DNA from: Rhodococcus koreensis
Lineage (GTDB): Bacteria > Actinomycetota > Actinomycetes > Mycobacteriales > Mycobacteriaceae
Assembly: GCF_900105905.1 (NCBI RefSeq)
Contig: NZ_FNSV01000005.1
Coordinates: 4,526,001-4,590,000 of the forward strand
DNA: 64,000 nucleotides
Direction of reading: 5' to 3'
The notes beneath the pieces are model-generated. The model was not told where the DNA came from, did not search any database, and saw nothing but the letters and a program-made list of their open reading frames with translations. Below are positions 36,599 to 44,735 of the stretch, piece by piece. The translations under genes were made by a program, and so were the position numbers. Position 1 is the first letter of the stretch. Each line of letters starts with the position of its first letter.

Positions 36599-36781
36599 TC
36601 ACGCGGCCGTGCTACCGACGACCGTCCGCTCGCCCAGAATCTCCTTCAACCGATCTACGCACGTTCCACATCCCCAGCCGGCACCGCACCGCTCACCGAT
36701 CGCATCCGCGCTGTCGGCCCCGGCGGCACAGTGCTCATGCACTTCGTCTTCCGTCACGGCCTTGCAGATGCACACGAACAT
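36599..36781 (-). CDS. bfd: Bacterioferritin-associated ferredoxin (Bfd)
   Basis: 60-residue [2Fe-2S] protein. Cluster ligands Cys4, Cys6, Cys38 and Cys41 (MFVCICK and GCGTC) fall exactly where family members have them. It reduces haem in bacterioferritin to mobilise stored iron. ATG at 36781 with GAGGAG 9-14 bases upstream; an earlier in-frame start is not needed. An IdeR-type box ends 26 bp before the start, so expression when iron is short is expected. bfr follows by 90 bp. Confidence 0.92.
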   Translation of the reverse strand: MFVCICKAVTEDEVHEHCAAGADSADAIGERCGAGWGCGTCVDRLKEILGERTVVGSTAA

Positions 36782-36807
36782 ATGGAGCTCCTCACCAACC
36801 AACTGGA

Positions 36808-36826
36808 TTAGGTAAGGGTTACATCA
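36808..36826 (-). promoter_or_regulatory. IdeR/DtxR iron box upstream of bfd
   Basis: Plus-strand TTAGGTAAGGGTTACATCA matches the 19-bp consensus TTAGGTTAGGCTAACCTAA at 14 positions. It ends 26 bp upstream of the bfd ATG, a position suited to repression by iron-loaded IdeR. Confidence 0.7.
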
Positions 36827-36875
36827 TTCTCGCGATCGCGCAAGGGTAGCCTTCCCAAAATCTCGGGGCGGCGCA

Positions 36876-38132
36876 TCACGGTTTCAAAACATCCGTCCCT
36901 ACGAACGGCACGAGCGCCTCGGGCACCCGCACGGTGCCGTCGGACTGCTGGTGGTTCTCCAGGATGGCGACGATCCACCGGGTGGTGGCGAGGGTGCCGT
37001 TGAGGGTTGCGGCCGTCTGCGGCTTCCCGTTCTCGTCGCGGTACCGCACGCCGAGGCGACGTGCCTGGAACGTCGTGCAGTTGGACGTCGACGTGAGCTC
37101 GCGGTACGCCTGCTGCGTCGGCACCCAGGCCTCGCAGTCGAACTTGCGGGCTGCCGACGACCCCAGGTCGCCGCCGGCCACGTCGATCACGCGGTACGGC
37201 ACGTCGATGGCGGCGAGCATGTCGCGCTCCCACGCGAGCAGGCGCTGGTGCTCGGCGTCGGCGTCCTCGGGCTTGCAGTAGGTGAACATCTCCACCTTGT
37301 CGAACTGGTGCACCCGGATGATGCCGCGGGTGTCCTTGCCGTAGCTGCCTGCCTCGCGGCGGAAGCACGTCGACCAGCCGGCGTACCGCTTGGGGCCGTC
37401 GGCGAGGTCGAGGATCTCCCCCGAGTGGTACCCGGCCAGCGGGACCTCGGACGTGCCGACGAGGTAGAGGTCGTCGTCGGCGAGGTGGTAGATCTCGTCC
37501 GCGTGGGCGCCGAGGAACCCGGTACCCGCCATGATCTCCGGCCGCACCAGCACCGGCGGGATCATCATCTGGAAGCCGTTGGCCATCGCCTTCTGTGCGG
37601 CCAGCTGCAGCATTCCCAGCTGCAGCATGGCGCCGAAGCCGGTGAGGAAGTAGAAGCGGGCGCCCGAGACCTTCGCGCCGCGCTCCATGTCGATCAGCCC
37701 CAGCGACTCACCCAGCTCGAGGTGGTCCTTGGGTTCGAAGTCGAACGCCGGAATCTCTCCGACCGTCTCGAGTGTGACGAAGTCGTCCTCCCCGCCCGCG
37801 GGGGCGCCGTCCTGGACGACGTTGGAGATCGCCCGGTGCGCGGCGTCGAGCGCGGCCTGCGCCTCGTGCTGCTCGGCCTCGGCCTGCTTCACCTTGGCCG
37901 CGAGTTCCTTGGATCCCTCGAGCAGGGCCGGACGCTCCTCCGGGGACGCCTGACCGACCTTCTTGCCGAACGCCTTCTGCTCGGCACGCAGGTTGTCGCC
38001 GGCGAGAACGGCGGCGCGACGGGACGCGTCGGCCTCGAGCAACGCGTCGACCAGGGCGGGATCTTCGCCACGGGTGCGCTGCGACTCGCGGACGGCGTCG
38101 GGGTTCTCGCGGAGGAACTTCAGGTCAATCAC
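36876..38132 (-). CDS. serS: Seryl-tRNA synthetase
   Basis: Class II synthetase charging tRNA-Ser. 418 residues. N-terminal coiled-coil arm (about 25-105), then the catalytic core with the TSEVPLAGYH motif, motif 2 FRREAGSYGKDTRGIIRVHQFDKVE and motif 3 ATLNGTLATTRWIVAILENHQ. GTG at 38132 gives the normal N terminus MIDLKFLRENP. Corresponds to Rv3834c. The ankyrin-repeat gene lies 33 bp upstream on the same strand. Confidence 0.97.
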   Translation of the reverse strand: MIDLKFLRENPDAVRESQRTRGEDPALVDALLEADASRRAAVLAGDNLRAEQKAFGKKVGQASPEERPALLEGSKELAAKVKQAEAEQHEAQAALDAAHRAISNVVQDGAPAGGEDDFVTLETVGEIPAFDFEPKDHLELGESLGLIDMERGAKVSGARFYFLTGFGAMLQLGMLQLAAQKAMANGFQMMIPPVLVRPEIMAGTGFLGAHADEIYHLADDDLYLVGTSEVPLAGYHSGEILDLADGPKRYAGWSTCFRREAGSYGKDTRGIIRVHQFDKVEMFTYCKPEDADAEHQRLLAWERDMLAAIDVPYRVIDVAGGDLGSSAARKFDCEAWVPTQQAYRELTSTSNCTTFQARRLGVRYRDENGKPQTAATLNGTLATTRWIVAILENHQQSDGTVRVPEALVPFVGTDVLKP

Positions 38133-38165
38133 GGCTTCAAACCCTACCGGGCGCCGCCGAGCGGC

Positions 38166-38585
38166 TCACTCCGGTTTCGGTTCCAGCAGGGTCAGGAGGT
38201 CCTCGCGGCCGAACATCCGGGCGGCGTCGACGGCGGTCGGGTGGCCCGCGGTGGCGTCGGCACCACCGGCGACGAGGGCTCGCACGACGGCGTCCTCGCC
38301 CTTGAACAGCGCCCCTGCCAGCGGGGACTGCCCCTTGTCGTTGAGCCGGTCGACGTCGGCCCCGCGGTCGATCAGAACCTGAACGGCCTCGGCGTGACCG
38401 TGGTAGGCGGCCAGCATCACCAGCGTGTCGCCGTTCTGATTGGCGAGGTTCACCGGGACGCCCGCGTCGAGGTACGTGGCGAGGGACACGGCGTCGCCGG
38501 ATCGTGCCGTATCGAACACGCGCCCGGCGAGCTCCTGCAGTTCGGGATCCACCGGCTCGGCGGAGCGCTGAGAGTCGTCGCTCAT
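38166..38585 (-). CDS. Ankyrin-repeat protein
   Basis: 139-residue cytoplasmic protein with about three ankyrin repeats: GDAVSLATYLDAGVPVNLAN, GDTLVMLAAYHGHAEAVQVLIDRGADVDRLN, GQSPLAGALFKGEDAVVRALVAGGAD, and a capping helix. Likely a protein-protein adaptor; partner unknown. ATG at 38585. It precedes serS by 33 bp, so the two may share a transcript. Divergent from the septum-formation-family gene. Confidence 0.9.
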   Translation of the reverse strand: MSDDSQRSAEPVDPELQELAGRVFDTARSGDAVSLATYLDAGVPVNLANQNGDTLVMLAAYHGHAEAVQVLIDRGADVDRLNDKGQSPLAGALFKGEDAVVRALVAGGADATAGHPTAVDAARMFGREDLLTLLEPKPE

Positions 38586-38666
38586 GGTTGTCGAAGGTAC
38601 GCCGGGTTCGAGCCGATTGCGGCAGTTGTTCTGCTTCCTCGATCGGAACGGGCATTATGGAAATCG

Positions 38667-39773
38667 ATGTCCTCAGATCAGTCGAACGGCGCCGACCCCC
38701 AGCCGCAGAATGCCGGGCAACCGGAGAAGGCTCCCCGCAGCATGTCCGCGACCACGACGCGTCGCGCGCTCGCGGCCGTCGCGGCAGGTGCCGTGGTGGC
38801 CGCGATCGCCACGGTCGCGATCGCCGGCGGTTTCAACCGCAGCGAGAATCTCCCCACGCACTCGACGGGTGCCGGACCGCAGGCGACGGGTTCGGCGGAG
38901 GGCGACGCGTTCTCTTCAGCGACGGCGGGCGACTGCCTCGACTGGACGCCGTCGAACGACCCCCAGGAAGACCGGAAGGACGTCGCGAAGGTCGACTGTG
39001 CGGACGAGCACCGGTTCGAGGTGGCGGCGCCGCTGGATCTCAGCGTGTATCCCGGCGCCGAGTTCGGTCCCGGTTCGCGTTACCCGGGTGCGTTGCGGTT
39101 CGCCGCACTGCGGGACGAGCACTGCGTGCCCGCCGTCGACTCCTATCTCGGCGCGAAGTTCGATCCGTACGGCAAGTTCAGTGTGGGCCTGATGTTCCCC
39201 AGCGAGTCCGGTTGGGCCGCGGGCGAACGCACCCTGCGGTGCGGCCTCCAATTCTCCAGCACGGCAGGAACGTTGCTGCCGTTCACCGGGAAGGTGGCCG
39301 AGCAGGACCAATCCAACATCTGGGACCCGGGCACCTGCATCGGCATCAACCAGAACGTGCCGACCGATCCCGTCGACTGCGCGCAACCCCATGCCTTCGA
39401 AGTGATCTCCGTCGTCGACCTGGCTACCCAGTTCCCGTCGTCGATGCCGTCCGTCGAGGATCAGGACAAGTATCTCGAAGGCGTGTGCACGCAGGCCGCC
39501 AACGAATACCTCGGTTCCGCAGACGCGCTGCGGAACAAGACGCTCACGCTGTTCTGGGACAACCTGGAACTCGACAGCTGGCTCGCGGGCAGCAGACGGG
39601 TGAACTGCTCGGTGGGTAAGGAGACCGACGCAGGCGGCTTCTCGACCATCACCGGTTCGGCGAAGGGCGAGATCCTCATCAACGGCGCCGCGCCCGTGCC
39701 TCCGCCGCCGGTCCCGGAGGGCAGGTCGATGCCGACGCCGCTCCCCGGCGCGGCCCCACCCCCCGGGAACTGA
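38667..39773 (+). CDS. Septum-formation-family membrane protein (Rv3835-like)
   Basis: 368 residues. A polar N terminus, one transmembrane helix (about residues 33-53, ALAAVAAGAVVAAIATVAIAGG), then an external domain with two similar halves. Each half has a Cys-x-D/G near its start (AGDCLDW; PGTCIGI), a DC...EHRFEV / DCAQPHAFEV element and a late Cys, suggesting duplicated disulfide-bonded modules of the septum formation family. Pro-rich C-terminal tail. ATG at 38667. Followed at 2 bp by a small metallopeptidase-like gene, the same pair as Rv3835-Rv3836. Confidence 0.85.
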   Translation: MSSDQSNGADPQPQNAGQPEKAPRSMSATTTRRALAAVAAGAVVAAIATVAIAGGFNRSENLPTHSTGAGPQATGSAEGDAFSSATAGDCLDWTPSNDPQEDRKDVAKVDCADEHRFEVAAPLDLSVYPGAEFGPGSRYPGALRFAALRDEHCVPAVDSYLGAKFDPYGKFSVGLMFPSESGWAAGERTLRCGLQFSSTAGTLLPFTGKVAEQDQSNIWDPGTCIGINQNVPTDPVDCAQPHAFEVISVVDLATQFPSSMPSVEDQDKYLEGVCTQAANEYLGSADALRNKTLTLFWDNLELDSWLAGSRRVNCSVGKETDAGGFSTITGSAKGEILINGAAPVPPPPVPEGRSMPTPLPGAAPPPGN

Positions 39774-39774
39774 T

Positions 39775-40125
39775 GTGGCGGTGAGCATGACGCCCGACCG
39801 ATTCGAGGAATTGGTGGGCGACGCACTCGATCTGATCCCACCCCAGCTCGCGGCAGCGATCGACAACGTCGTCGTGCTGGTCGACGACCGCAACGACGAG
39901 GACCCGTATCTTCTGGGCCTGTATCACGGGATCGCCCTGACGCAGCGGGACAGTCATTACGGCGGATCGCTGCCCGATACGATTACCGTCTATCGCGACG
40001 CCCTCCTCGAAATCTGCAGTTCGGAGGAGGAAGTCGTCCACGAGGTCGCCGTCACCGTGATACACGAGGTTGCGCACTACTTCGGGATAGAAGAAGATCG
40101 CTTGCACGAGCTCGGCTGGGGATGA
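39775..40125 (+). CDS. Small zincin-like metallopeptidase-family protein (Rv3836-like)
   Basis: 116 residues. The C terminus carries HEVAHYFGIEEDRLHELG, an HExxH zinc motif with a downstream third ligand, as in zincin-like metallopeptidase family proteins of this size. Usually annotated as metallopeptidase, with biochemical activity unproven. GTG at 39775 overlaps the upstream stop region; ATG at 39787 is an equally good start. Operon with the septum-family gene. Confidence 0.85.
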   Translation: MAVSMTPDRFEELVGDALDLIPPQLAAAIDNVVVLVDDRNDEDPYLLGLYHGIALTQRDSHYGGSLPDTITVYRDALLEICSSEEEVVHEVAVTVIHEVAHYFGIEEDRLHELGWG

Positions 40126-40133
40126 ACGGTTTT

Positions 40134-40153
40134 CCCGAGAAGAATTTCTCGGG
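40134..40153 (+). terminator. Hairpin after small metallopeptidase gene
   Basis: Perfect 8-bp arms CCCGAGAA / TTCTCGGG around GAAT, 8 bp after the stop codon. It separates the Rv3835-Rv3836-like pair from the PE-PPE-EspG unit, whose promoter must lie in 40154-40275. Confidence 0.6.
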
Positions 40154-40275
40154 ATCGGGGGGAACCGAAGAGCGCGGTGCAGCGTCCAAGTGTGTAGGGA
40201 CAGCTGCACATGCAGTTCGTTTGCCGGGGGGCAACTGCCTTCCGCCTGCCTAGGTCAAGAAGGAGTTCGTCGCAC

Positions 40276-40581
40276 ATGCCGGATCTGCACGTCGCACCTG
40301 AAGCTCTCGTCGCCGCCGCCGTGGAACTCGACGCGCTCGCCGCGCGTCTCGAGGCAGCGGTCGCTCTCAACTCCGCGGCCATCCGTGTGCTCCCCTCCGG
40401 GAGCGAAGAGGTCTCCCTGCACGCCGCCGGTTACTTCAACACCGTCGCGGGCACGTTCACCCCCGCTGTCGCGCAGGGCATTCTCGAGATGCGCGAGACC
40501 GCGAACACGCTCCGCACCCAGGCCGCGTTGTATGTCGCCGAGGACGTCGCGCTCGGCGCGACCCTCGCTGCGGGCATGTGA
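40276..40581 (+). CDS. PE-family protein
   Basis: 101 residues, the length of a bare PE domain. Two amphipathic Ala-rich helices (about 8-37 and 45-90) flank a turn, as in PE proteins, and the C terminus has YVAED, a YxxxD/E type VII secretion signal. The N terminus does not have a strict Pro-Glu at residues 8-9 but reads APEAL at 7-11. ATG at 40276 with AAGGAG 10 bases upstream. It should pair with the PPE protein from the next gene (34 bp away) for export through an ESX system, which is not in the window. Confidence 0.8.
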   Translation: MPDLHVAPEALVAAAVELDALAARLEAAVALNSAAIRVLPSGSEEVSLHAAGYFNTVAGTFTPAVAQGILEMRETANTLRTQAALYVAEDVALGATLAAGM

Positions 40582-40615
40582 CGGCCGGCGCCTCGAAACC
40601 ACCAGGAGATCAGAC

Positions 40616-41812
40616 ATGACCATGGGACTGACAGGTGTCATCTGGTTGCCCCGAGGGGCGACCGTCAACTCGACCACCCTCGTCGCGGGCGCGGGACCGG
40701 TGCCGCTGAGCGTGGCGAGCGCGGCGTGGACGGCGCTGTCCACCAGCTTCGTCGACGCCAACCTCACGCTGGTGCGTGTGATGGCCGAACTCGCGGCCGG
40801 CTGGCAGGGTGTGTCCGCGGTCGCGGCACTCGCGAAGATCACGCCGTTCACGGTGTGGACGGCCGAATGCGCGGAACTCGCCGCGGACACGGCCGCGAAG
40901 GCGGGGCTCGAAGCGGGCGCGTACACCACCGCCGCGCTCATCATGCCGAGTATTCCCGAGATCGTCGCCGTGAAGACCGCGAAGGCCACCGCGTACACGA
41001 CGGGTGGTGCGCTCAACGGCACCGCCGCGGCCGCGGAGGCCGCGGACCGTGCGATGGACATCCGCGCGGGGCTCGTGATGGAAGGTTACGAGGCCGCGTC
41101 GAACATCCTGGCACTGAAGCGCGCGTACCGGCAGCCCCCGCGGATCGTCACCAAGGCCGATTCGAAGGAGGTCGGGACGTTCGACGAAATCCCGGCCGAC
41201 GGTGAATTCGATCCGACACGTGCCGCGGCGGCCGCTCTGATGGCCGCAGGCCAGAACCCGGCCGTCACCACGGCCGCGTCACAGGTTGGCAGCATCGCGG
41301 GCACCACCGTCTCCACCGCCACGTCGGCGGCGAGCAACATCGGCGGCGCGGCGTTGTCCGCGGTCACCGGTGGCGGCGCCGCCCCGATGATGGGCGGTGC
41401 GCCGGTGCTGTCCGGTGGCTCGTACGGCGGCGGTTCCGCGGCGACCAGTGCCGCGGCCGCCCGCACCTCCGTCGGTGGCATCGGCGCCGGCGCGGCAGGC
41501 GGGGCGACGCTGCCCGAGGGCTGGGGCAGGACCGACGGCGGCCAGGGGGCACGGCCCGGCGCACCGGCAGCCGCACCCGGCGGGGTGATCGGAGACGTTC
41601 GCGCCGACGTGAACCCGGCCGCGGCGACGCGCGGCGGCACCGGTAGCGGACCGATGTCGGTCGGTCGCGGGGCGGGCGCGGCCGGTTCACAGGACGACGA
41701 CGAGCGGGAGACCCCCGACTACCTGAAGAACTTCGAGCACTTCTCGGACGGGCGCACGGTCATTCCCTCGGTCATCGGCGCGAACCCCGACCACCGGGAG
41801 TCGGGACGTTGA
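40616..41812 (+). CDS. PPE-family-like protein
   Basis: 398 residues. The N-terminal helical domain (about 1-170) has a WQG turn near residue 63 (AGWQGVSAVAALAK), the WxG feature of PPE partners, and long Ala-rich helices. After about residue 200 it becomes a Gly/Ala/Ser-rich low-complexity region, ending in a charged tail DDDERETPDYLKNFEHFSDGR. Start ATG at 40616 with AGGAGA upstream. Placed between PE and EspG genes, which supports the call. Host or wall role unknown. Confidence 0.8.
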   Translation: MTMGLTGVIWLPRGATVNSTTLVAGAGPVPLSVASAAWTALSTSFVDANLTLVRVMAELAAGWQGVSAVAALAKITPFTVWTAECAELAADTAAKAGLEAGAYTTAALIMPSIPEIVAVKTAKATAYTTGGALNGTAAAAEAADRAMDIRAGLVMEGYEAASNILALKRAYRQPPRIVTKADSKEVGTFDEIPADGEFDPTRAAAAALMAAGQNPAVTTAASQVGSIAGTTVSTATSAASNIGGAALSAVTGGGAAPMMGGAPVLSGGSYGGGSAATSAAAARTSVGGIGAGAAGGATLPEGWGRTDGGQGARPGAPAAAPGGVIGDVRADVNPAAATRGGTGSGPMSVGRGAGAAGSQDDDERETPDYLKNFEHFSDGRTVIPSVIGANPDHRESGR

Positions 41813-42603
41813 TCGACCTGGGCACCCAGCCGGGCGTACCGACCCTGCCGGCGGTGACCCTGAGCCTCGACGAAATGGATTATCTCGTCGACACGCTCGC
41901 GCTCGACGTGCTGCCGGTGGTGCTCGACGCCACCCCGCGGTACGACACGTACGACGCCAGGGACGCCGCGTTCCGCGGCGCCGCCGGCGCCCTCGCCGCC
42001 CGGGATCTGCTCCCGGGCGGTGGGGTCCACCCCGAACTCGCCGACCGCCTGCGGGTTCTGGCCCGGCCGCTGTGGGAGATCGCCCTGCGCTGGTACGTCG
42101 ACGGCAGAATCTCGCGACTGTGCGTCTCCCGGGGCGAGGCACTGTCGGTGCTGGCCCTGCGGGCCGGCGACACGTACGTCGTCCAGGATGCGGGCGCCGA
42201 CATCTTCGCGCCCGTGATCGGTGCGCTGGGGGCGGTGGAACCGTTGAACGCCGGCGTCGTCAACGCACCCACGGTCCAACTCGGCGCGGCGTTCGATCAG
42301 GGCGGGGACGGCAAGTCGCTCGCGGCCGCGCTCGCCGTGCTCGGCGTGCCCGCGGTCGACGCGACGGTTCTGGGCAACGCGATGGCCGGCTGCACCACCT
42401 ACGCCGAGATCGTCGGAATCGTCTACGGCGACGGGCAATACGATCCGGTCGGCGGGCCCGTCACGGTATTCGACACGGAGGCCGGGCGCATCGTCGGCAC
42501 GTCCAGTGTGTCCGCGCACGGCGTGGCGTGGTCGTCGCTCAGCCCCGGCACCCCGCAACGCCTGCGGCAGGCGCTGGAATCGCTGGCCGACCGGCTCCGC
42601 TGA
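41809..42603 (+). CDS. EspG-family ESX secretion-associated chaperone
   Basis: 264-residue soluble protein. Sequence pattern (LSLDEMDYLVDTLALDVLPVVLDA, LRVLARPLWEIALRWYVDG, then alternating strands and helices) fits EspG, the cytosolic chaperone that binds the tip of PE-PPE dimers and keeps them soluble for type VII secretion. TTG start at 41809 overlaps the PPE stop (TTGA), indicating coupling. Together with the two genes upstream this makes a complete effector-chaperone set. Confidence 0.8.
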   Translation: MIDLGTQPGVPTLPAVTLSLDEMDYLVDTLALDVLPVVLDATPRYDTYDARDAAFRGAAGALAARDLLPGGGVHPELADRLRVLARPLWEIALRWYVDGRISRLCVSRGEALSVLALRAGDTYVVQDAGADIFAPVIGALGAVEPLNAGVVNAPTVQLGAAFDQGGDGKSLAAALAVLGVPAVDATVLGNAMAGCTTYAEIVGIVYGDGQYDPVGGPVTVFDTEAGRIVGTSSVSAHGVAWSSLSPGTPQRLRQALESLADRLR

Positions 42604-42604
42604 C

Positions 42605-44008
42605 CTACACGGGTTGCCGCTTCCACCACGCACCGGTCTCGCGGCGCTCCTTCCAGGTGGTGAATTCGTACCGGTACATGCGCGCACGCACATGTTTCGG
42701 CGGCTGATCCGGGAACGGGTTGTACTGCAACAACTTCAGGGTGTCCGGGTCGTTGCGCAGCAGCCGCTCGACGAACCCCCGGAACCACGGTTCGGCGTAG
42801 CCGGGCGAGATCGCCGTGAACCAGAGCAACCAGTCGAGCCGCAGGTGATACGGCGCGAATTGGCGCGGCCGCCGGTTGACGTCACCCGGTTTCCCCTTGA
42901 AGCCGTACTCCTTCCACTCGGAATGCAGGCCGCGATGAGCGTCGGACGTGCCCTCCACGATCACCTCGTACCGCACCCGGGTGATGCTGCCGAACGCGCC
43001 GTACGTGTTGACGAAGTGCCATTTGTTGAACGACGCATTCATGCGCTGGCCGTGGGAGATCAGGTTGCGAATGGGCCAGTAGCTCAACACGACGACGAGC
43101 GCGGTCACCGCGATCACCAGCGCAGCGAACGGGACGGGCGCCGAGTCGCTGCCCGCCGGGACGTCGACGGGCAGCACCGTCTCGTACACGCTGTCGGGGA
43201 TGGCGGACAGACCGAGCACGATGGTCGTCCAGTTCAGCCACGAGAAGTTGCCGCTCGCCACCAGCCACAGCTGGGTGACGATCATGATCGTCGCGGCGAC
43301 GGCCGCGACCGGTTGCGGCGCGAACAGCCCGAACGGCACCACCAGCTGAGCGAAGTGGTTGCCGAGCACCTCGACCCGGTGCAGCGGCTTCGGTAGCCGG
43401 TGGAAGTACCAGCTGAACGGTCCGGGCATGGGCTGGGTTTCGTGGTGGTAGTACAGGCAGGTGAGGTTCTTCCAGCATCGGTCGCCGCGCATCTTGATCA
43501 GCCCGGCCCCGAATTCGAGCCGGAACAGCAACCACCTCAGCATCAGCAGCACCAGGATCGGTGGCCCGACCGACGCGTTGCCCAGGAAGATCGCCAGGAA
43601 ACCTGCCTCTAGCAGCAGCGACTCCCAGCCGAAGCTGTACCAGAGCTGGGAGACGTTGACGATCGAGAGGTACAGCACCCACAGGGCGAACCACACCAGC
43701 ATGCACACGGCGAGCGGGACGACCTGCGTCAGACCGAGCAGCGCGGCGAGCGACAGTCCGGCGCCGGTCCAGCAGATCCCCTCGAAGAACCGGTCGGAGT
43801 AGTGCAGGTGGAAGATACTCGGCGAACGCGTGAACGGGACGGCACGGAGAAACTTCGGGATGGGCAGCATCCCGGTGCTGCCGACGAGCGGCCTGAACTG
43901 GTTTCTCGCGGCCAGGAACGCGACGAGGTAGATCGCGGCGAGCCCCTCGGTGACGAGCAGCCGACCGAGCGAATAGTTTTCGCCAACGAACCAATCCAAC
44001 GCCGTCAC
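42605..44008 (-). CDS. Lipase maturation factor (LMF1-like) membrane protein
   Basis: 467-residue polytopic protein. The family pattern is clear: TALDWFVGENYSLGRLLV, YSDRFFEGICWTG, LWVLYLSIVNVSQLWYSFGWESLLLEAGF, RLEFGAGLIKMRGDRCWKNLTCLYYHHETQPMPGPFSW, and a globular C-terminal part with KEYGFKGKPG and APYHLRLDWLLWF. In animals LMF1 is needed for folding of secreted lipases in the ER; the bacterial role is not established. GTG at 44008 chosen, with GGAGG about 17 bases upstream. A secreted lipase gene lies 6 kb away. Confidence 0.9.
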   Translation of the reverse strand: MTALDWFVGENYSLGRLLVTEGLAAIYLVAFLAARNQFRPLVGSTGMLPIPKFLRAVPFTRSPSIFHLHYSDRFFEGICWTGAGLSLAALLGLTQVVPLAVCMLVWFALWVLYLSIVNVSQLWYSFGWESLLLEAGFLAIFLGNASVGPPILVLLMLRWLLFRLEFGAGLIKMRGDRCWKNLTCLYYHHETQPMPGPFSWYFHRLPKPLHRVEVLGNHFAQLVVPFGLFAPQPVAAVAATIMIVTQLWLVASGNFSWLNWTTIVLGLSAIPDSVYETVLPVDVPAGSDSAPVPFAALVIAVTALVVVLSYWPIRNLISHGQRMNASFNKWHFVNTYGAFGSITRVRYEVIVEGTSDAHRGLHSEWKEYGFKGKPGDVNRRPRQFAPYHLRLDWLLWFTAISPGYAEPWFRGFVERLLRNDPDTLKLLQYNPFPDQPPKHVRARMYRYEFTTWKERRETGAWWKRQPV

Positions 44009-44063
44009 TCCTCGAGGACGGTTTCCTCCATCGTCGCGCAACCGCAGGGTGCGCGCAACGACG

Positions 44064-44735
44064 TCACCCCATCGGATCGTCGGCGCCGGGGATCACCCGG
44101 TGCTCGAACGGCGGCTCCACGGTTCCCCAGCGCACGCACTCCCAGCTGCCGCCCGCGAGCGGGGTCAACTCCACCGTCTGGGTGTTGGCCAGGTGATTGT
44201 TGGCGGCGAACAGCCCCGGCACCCCGGCCAGTTGTGCTGCCACGAGCCGGATGGCGGCGCCGTGGCTGACCAGCACGACGTCGCCCGAGGCCGCCGGATC
44301 GTCGAGGTACTGCTCACGCAGGGAGTCCACGACCGGGACGTACCGGTCGAGGATGTCGTTGGCGGATTCCCCGCCGGGAACTCGGGCGTCCAGTTCGCCG
44401 GTGTGCCACAGGTGGAACGTCTTCATGAACAGCTTGTGCGACTCCTCGTCGCTGCGGTCCTCGAGTTCACCGGCCTGCGCCTCGTGCAGTCCTTCCCGCA
44501 CCTGGACGGCGATGCCCGACGCCAGTTCCACGAACCGCGCCGTCTGCCGGGCGCGCAGTGCCTGCGAGGACACGAGTGCGGCCGTCGTCGCGCGTGCGGC
44601 GAGGTCGTTTCCGAGCCGCTCCGCCTGGGAGAGTCCTTCGGGTGTCAGCCGGGCGCCGGGCAGCCTCGTGTCGAGCCTGCGCTCGACGTTCGCCTCGGTC
44701 TGCCCGTGCCGGACCAGGATCAGCCTGCCGCTCAC
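44064..44735 (-). CDS. Histidine phosphatase / phosphoglycerate mutase-like protein (Rv3837c-like)
   Basis: 223 residues. Phospho-acceptor His in LVRHGQTEAN near residue 10, Arg in SQALRARQTA near 62, and second catalytic His in VVLVSHGAAIR near 160: the histidine phosphatase superfamily. True mutase activity is uncertain; many such genes are phosphatases. GTG at 44735 overlaps the pheA stop by 4 bases (GTGA), as with Rv3837c-Rv3838c. Confidence 0.88.
   Translation of the reverse strand: MSGRLILVRHGQTEANVERRLDTRLPGARLTPEGLSQAERLGNDLAARATTAALVSSQALRARQTARFVELASGIAVQVREGLHEAQAGELEDRSDEESHKLFMKTFHLWHTGELDARVPGGESANDILDRYVPVVDSLREQYLDDPAASGDVVLVSHGAAIRLVAAQLAGVPGLFAANNHLANTQTVELTPLAGGSWECVRWGTVEPPFEHRVIPGADDPMG

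Noticed and set aside
36951..38666. Upstream extension of the septum-family gene frame across serS
   Set aside because: It runs antisense through serS and the ankyrin gene; the conserved N terminus begins at ATG 38667.
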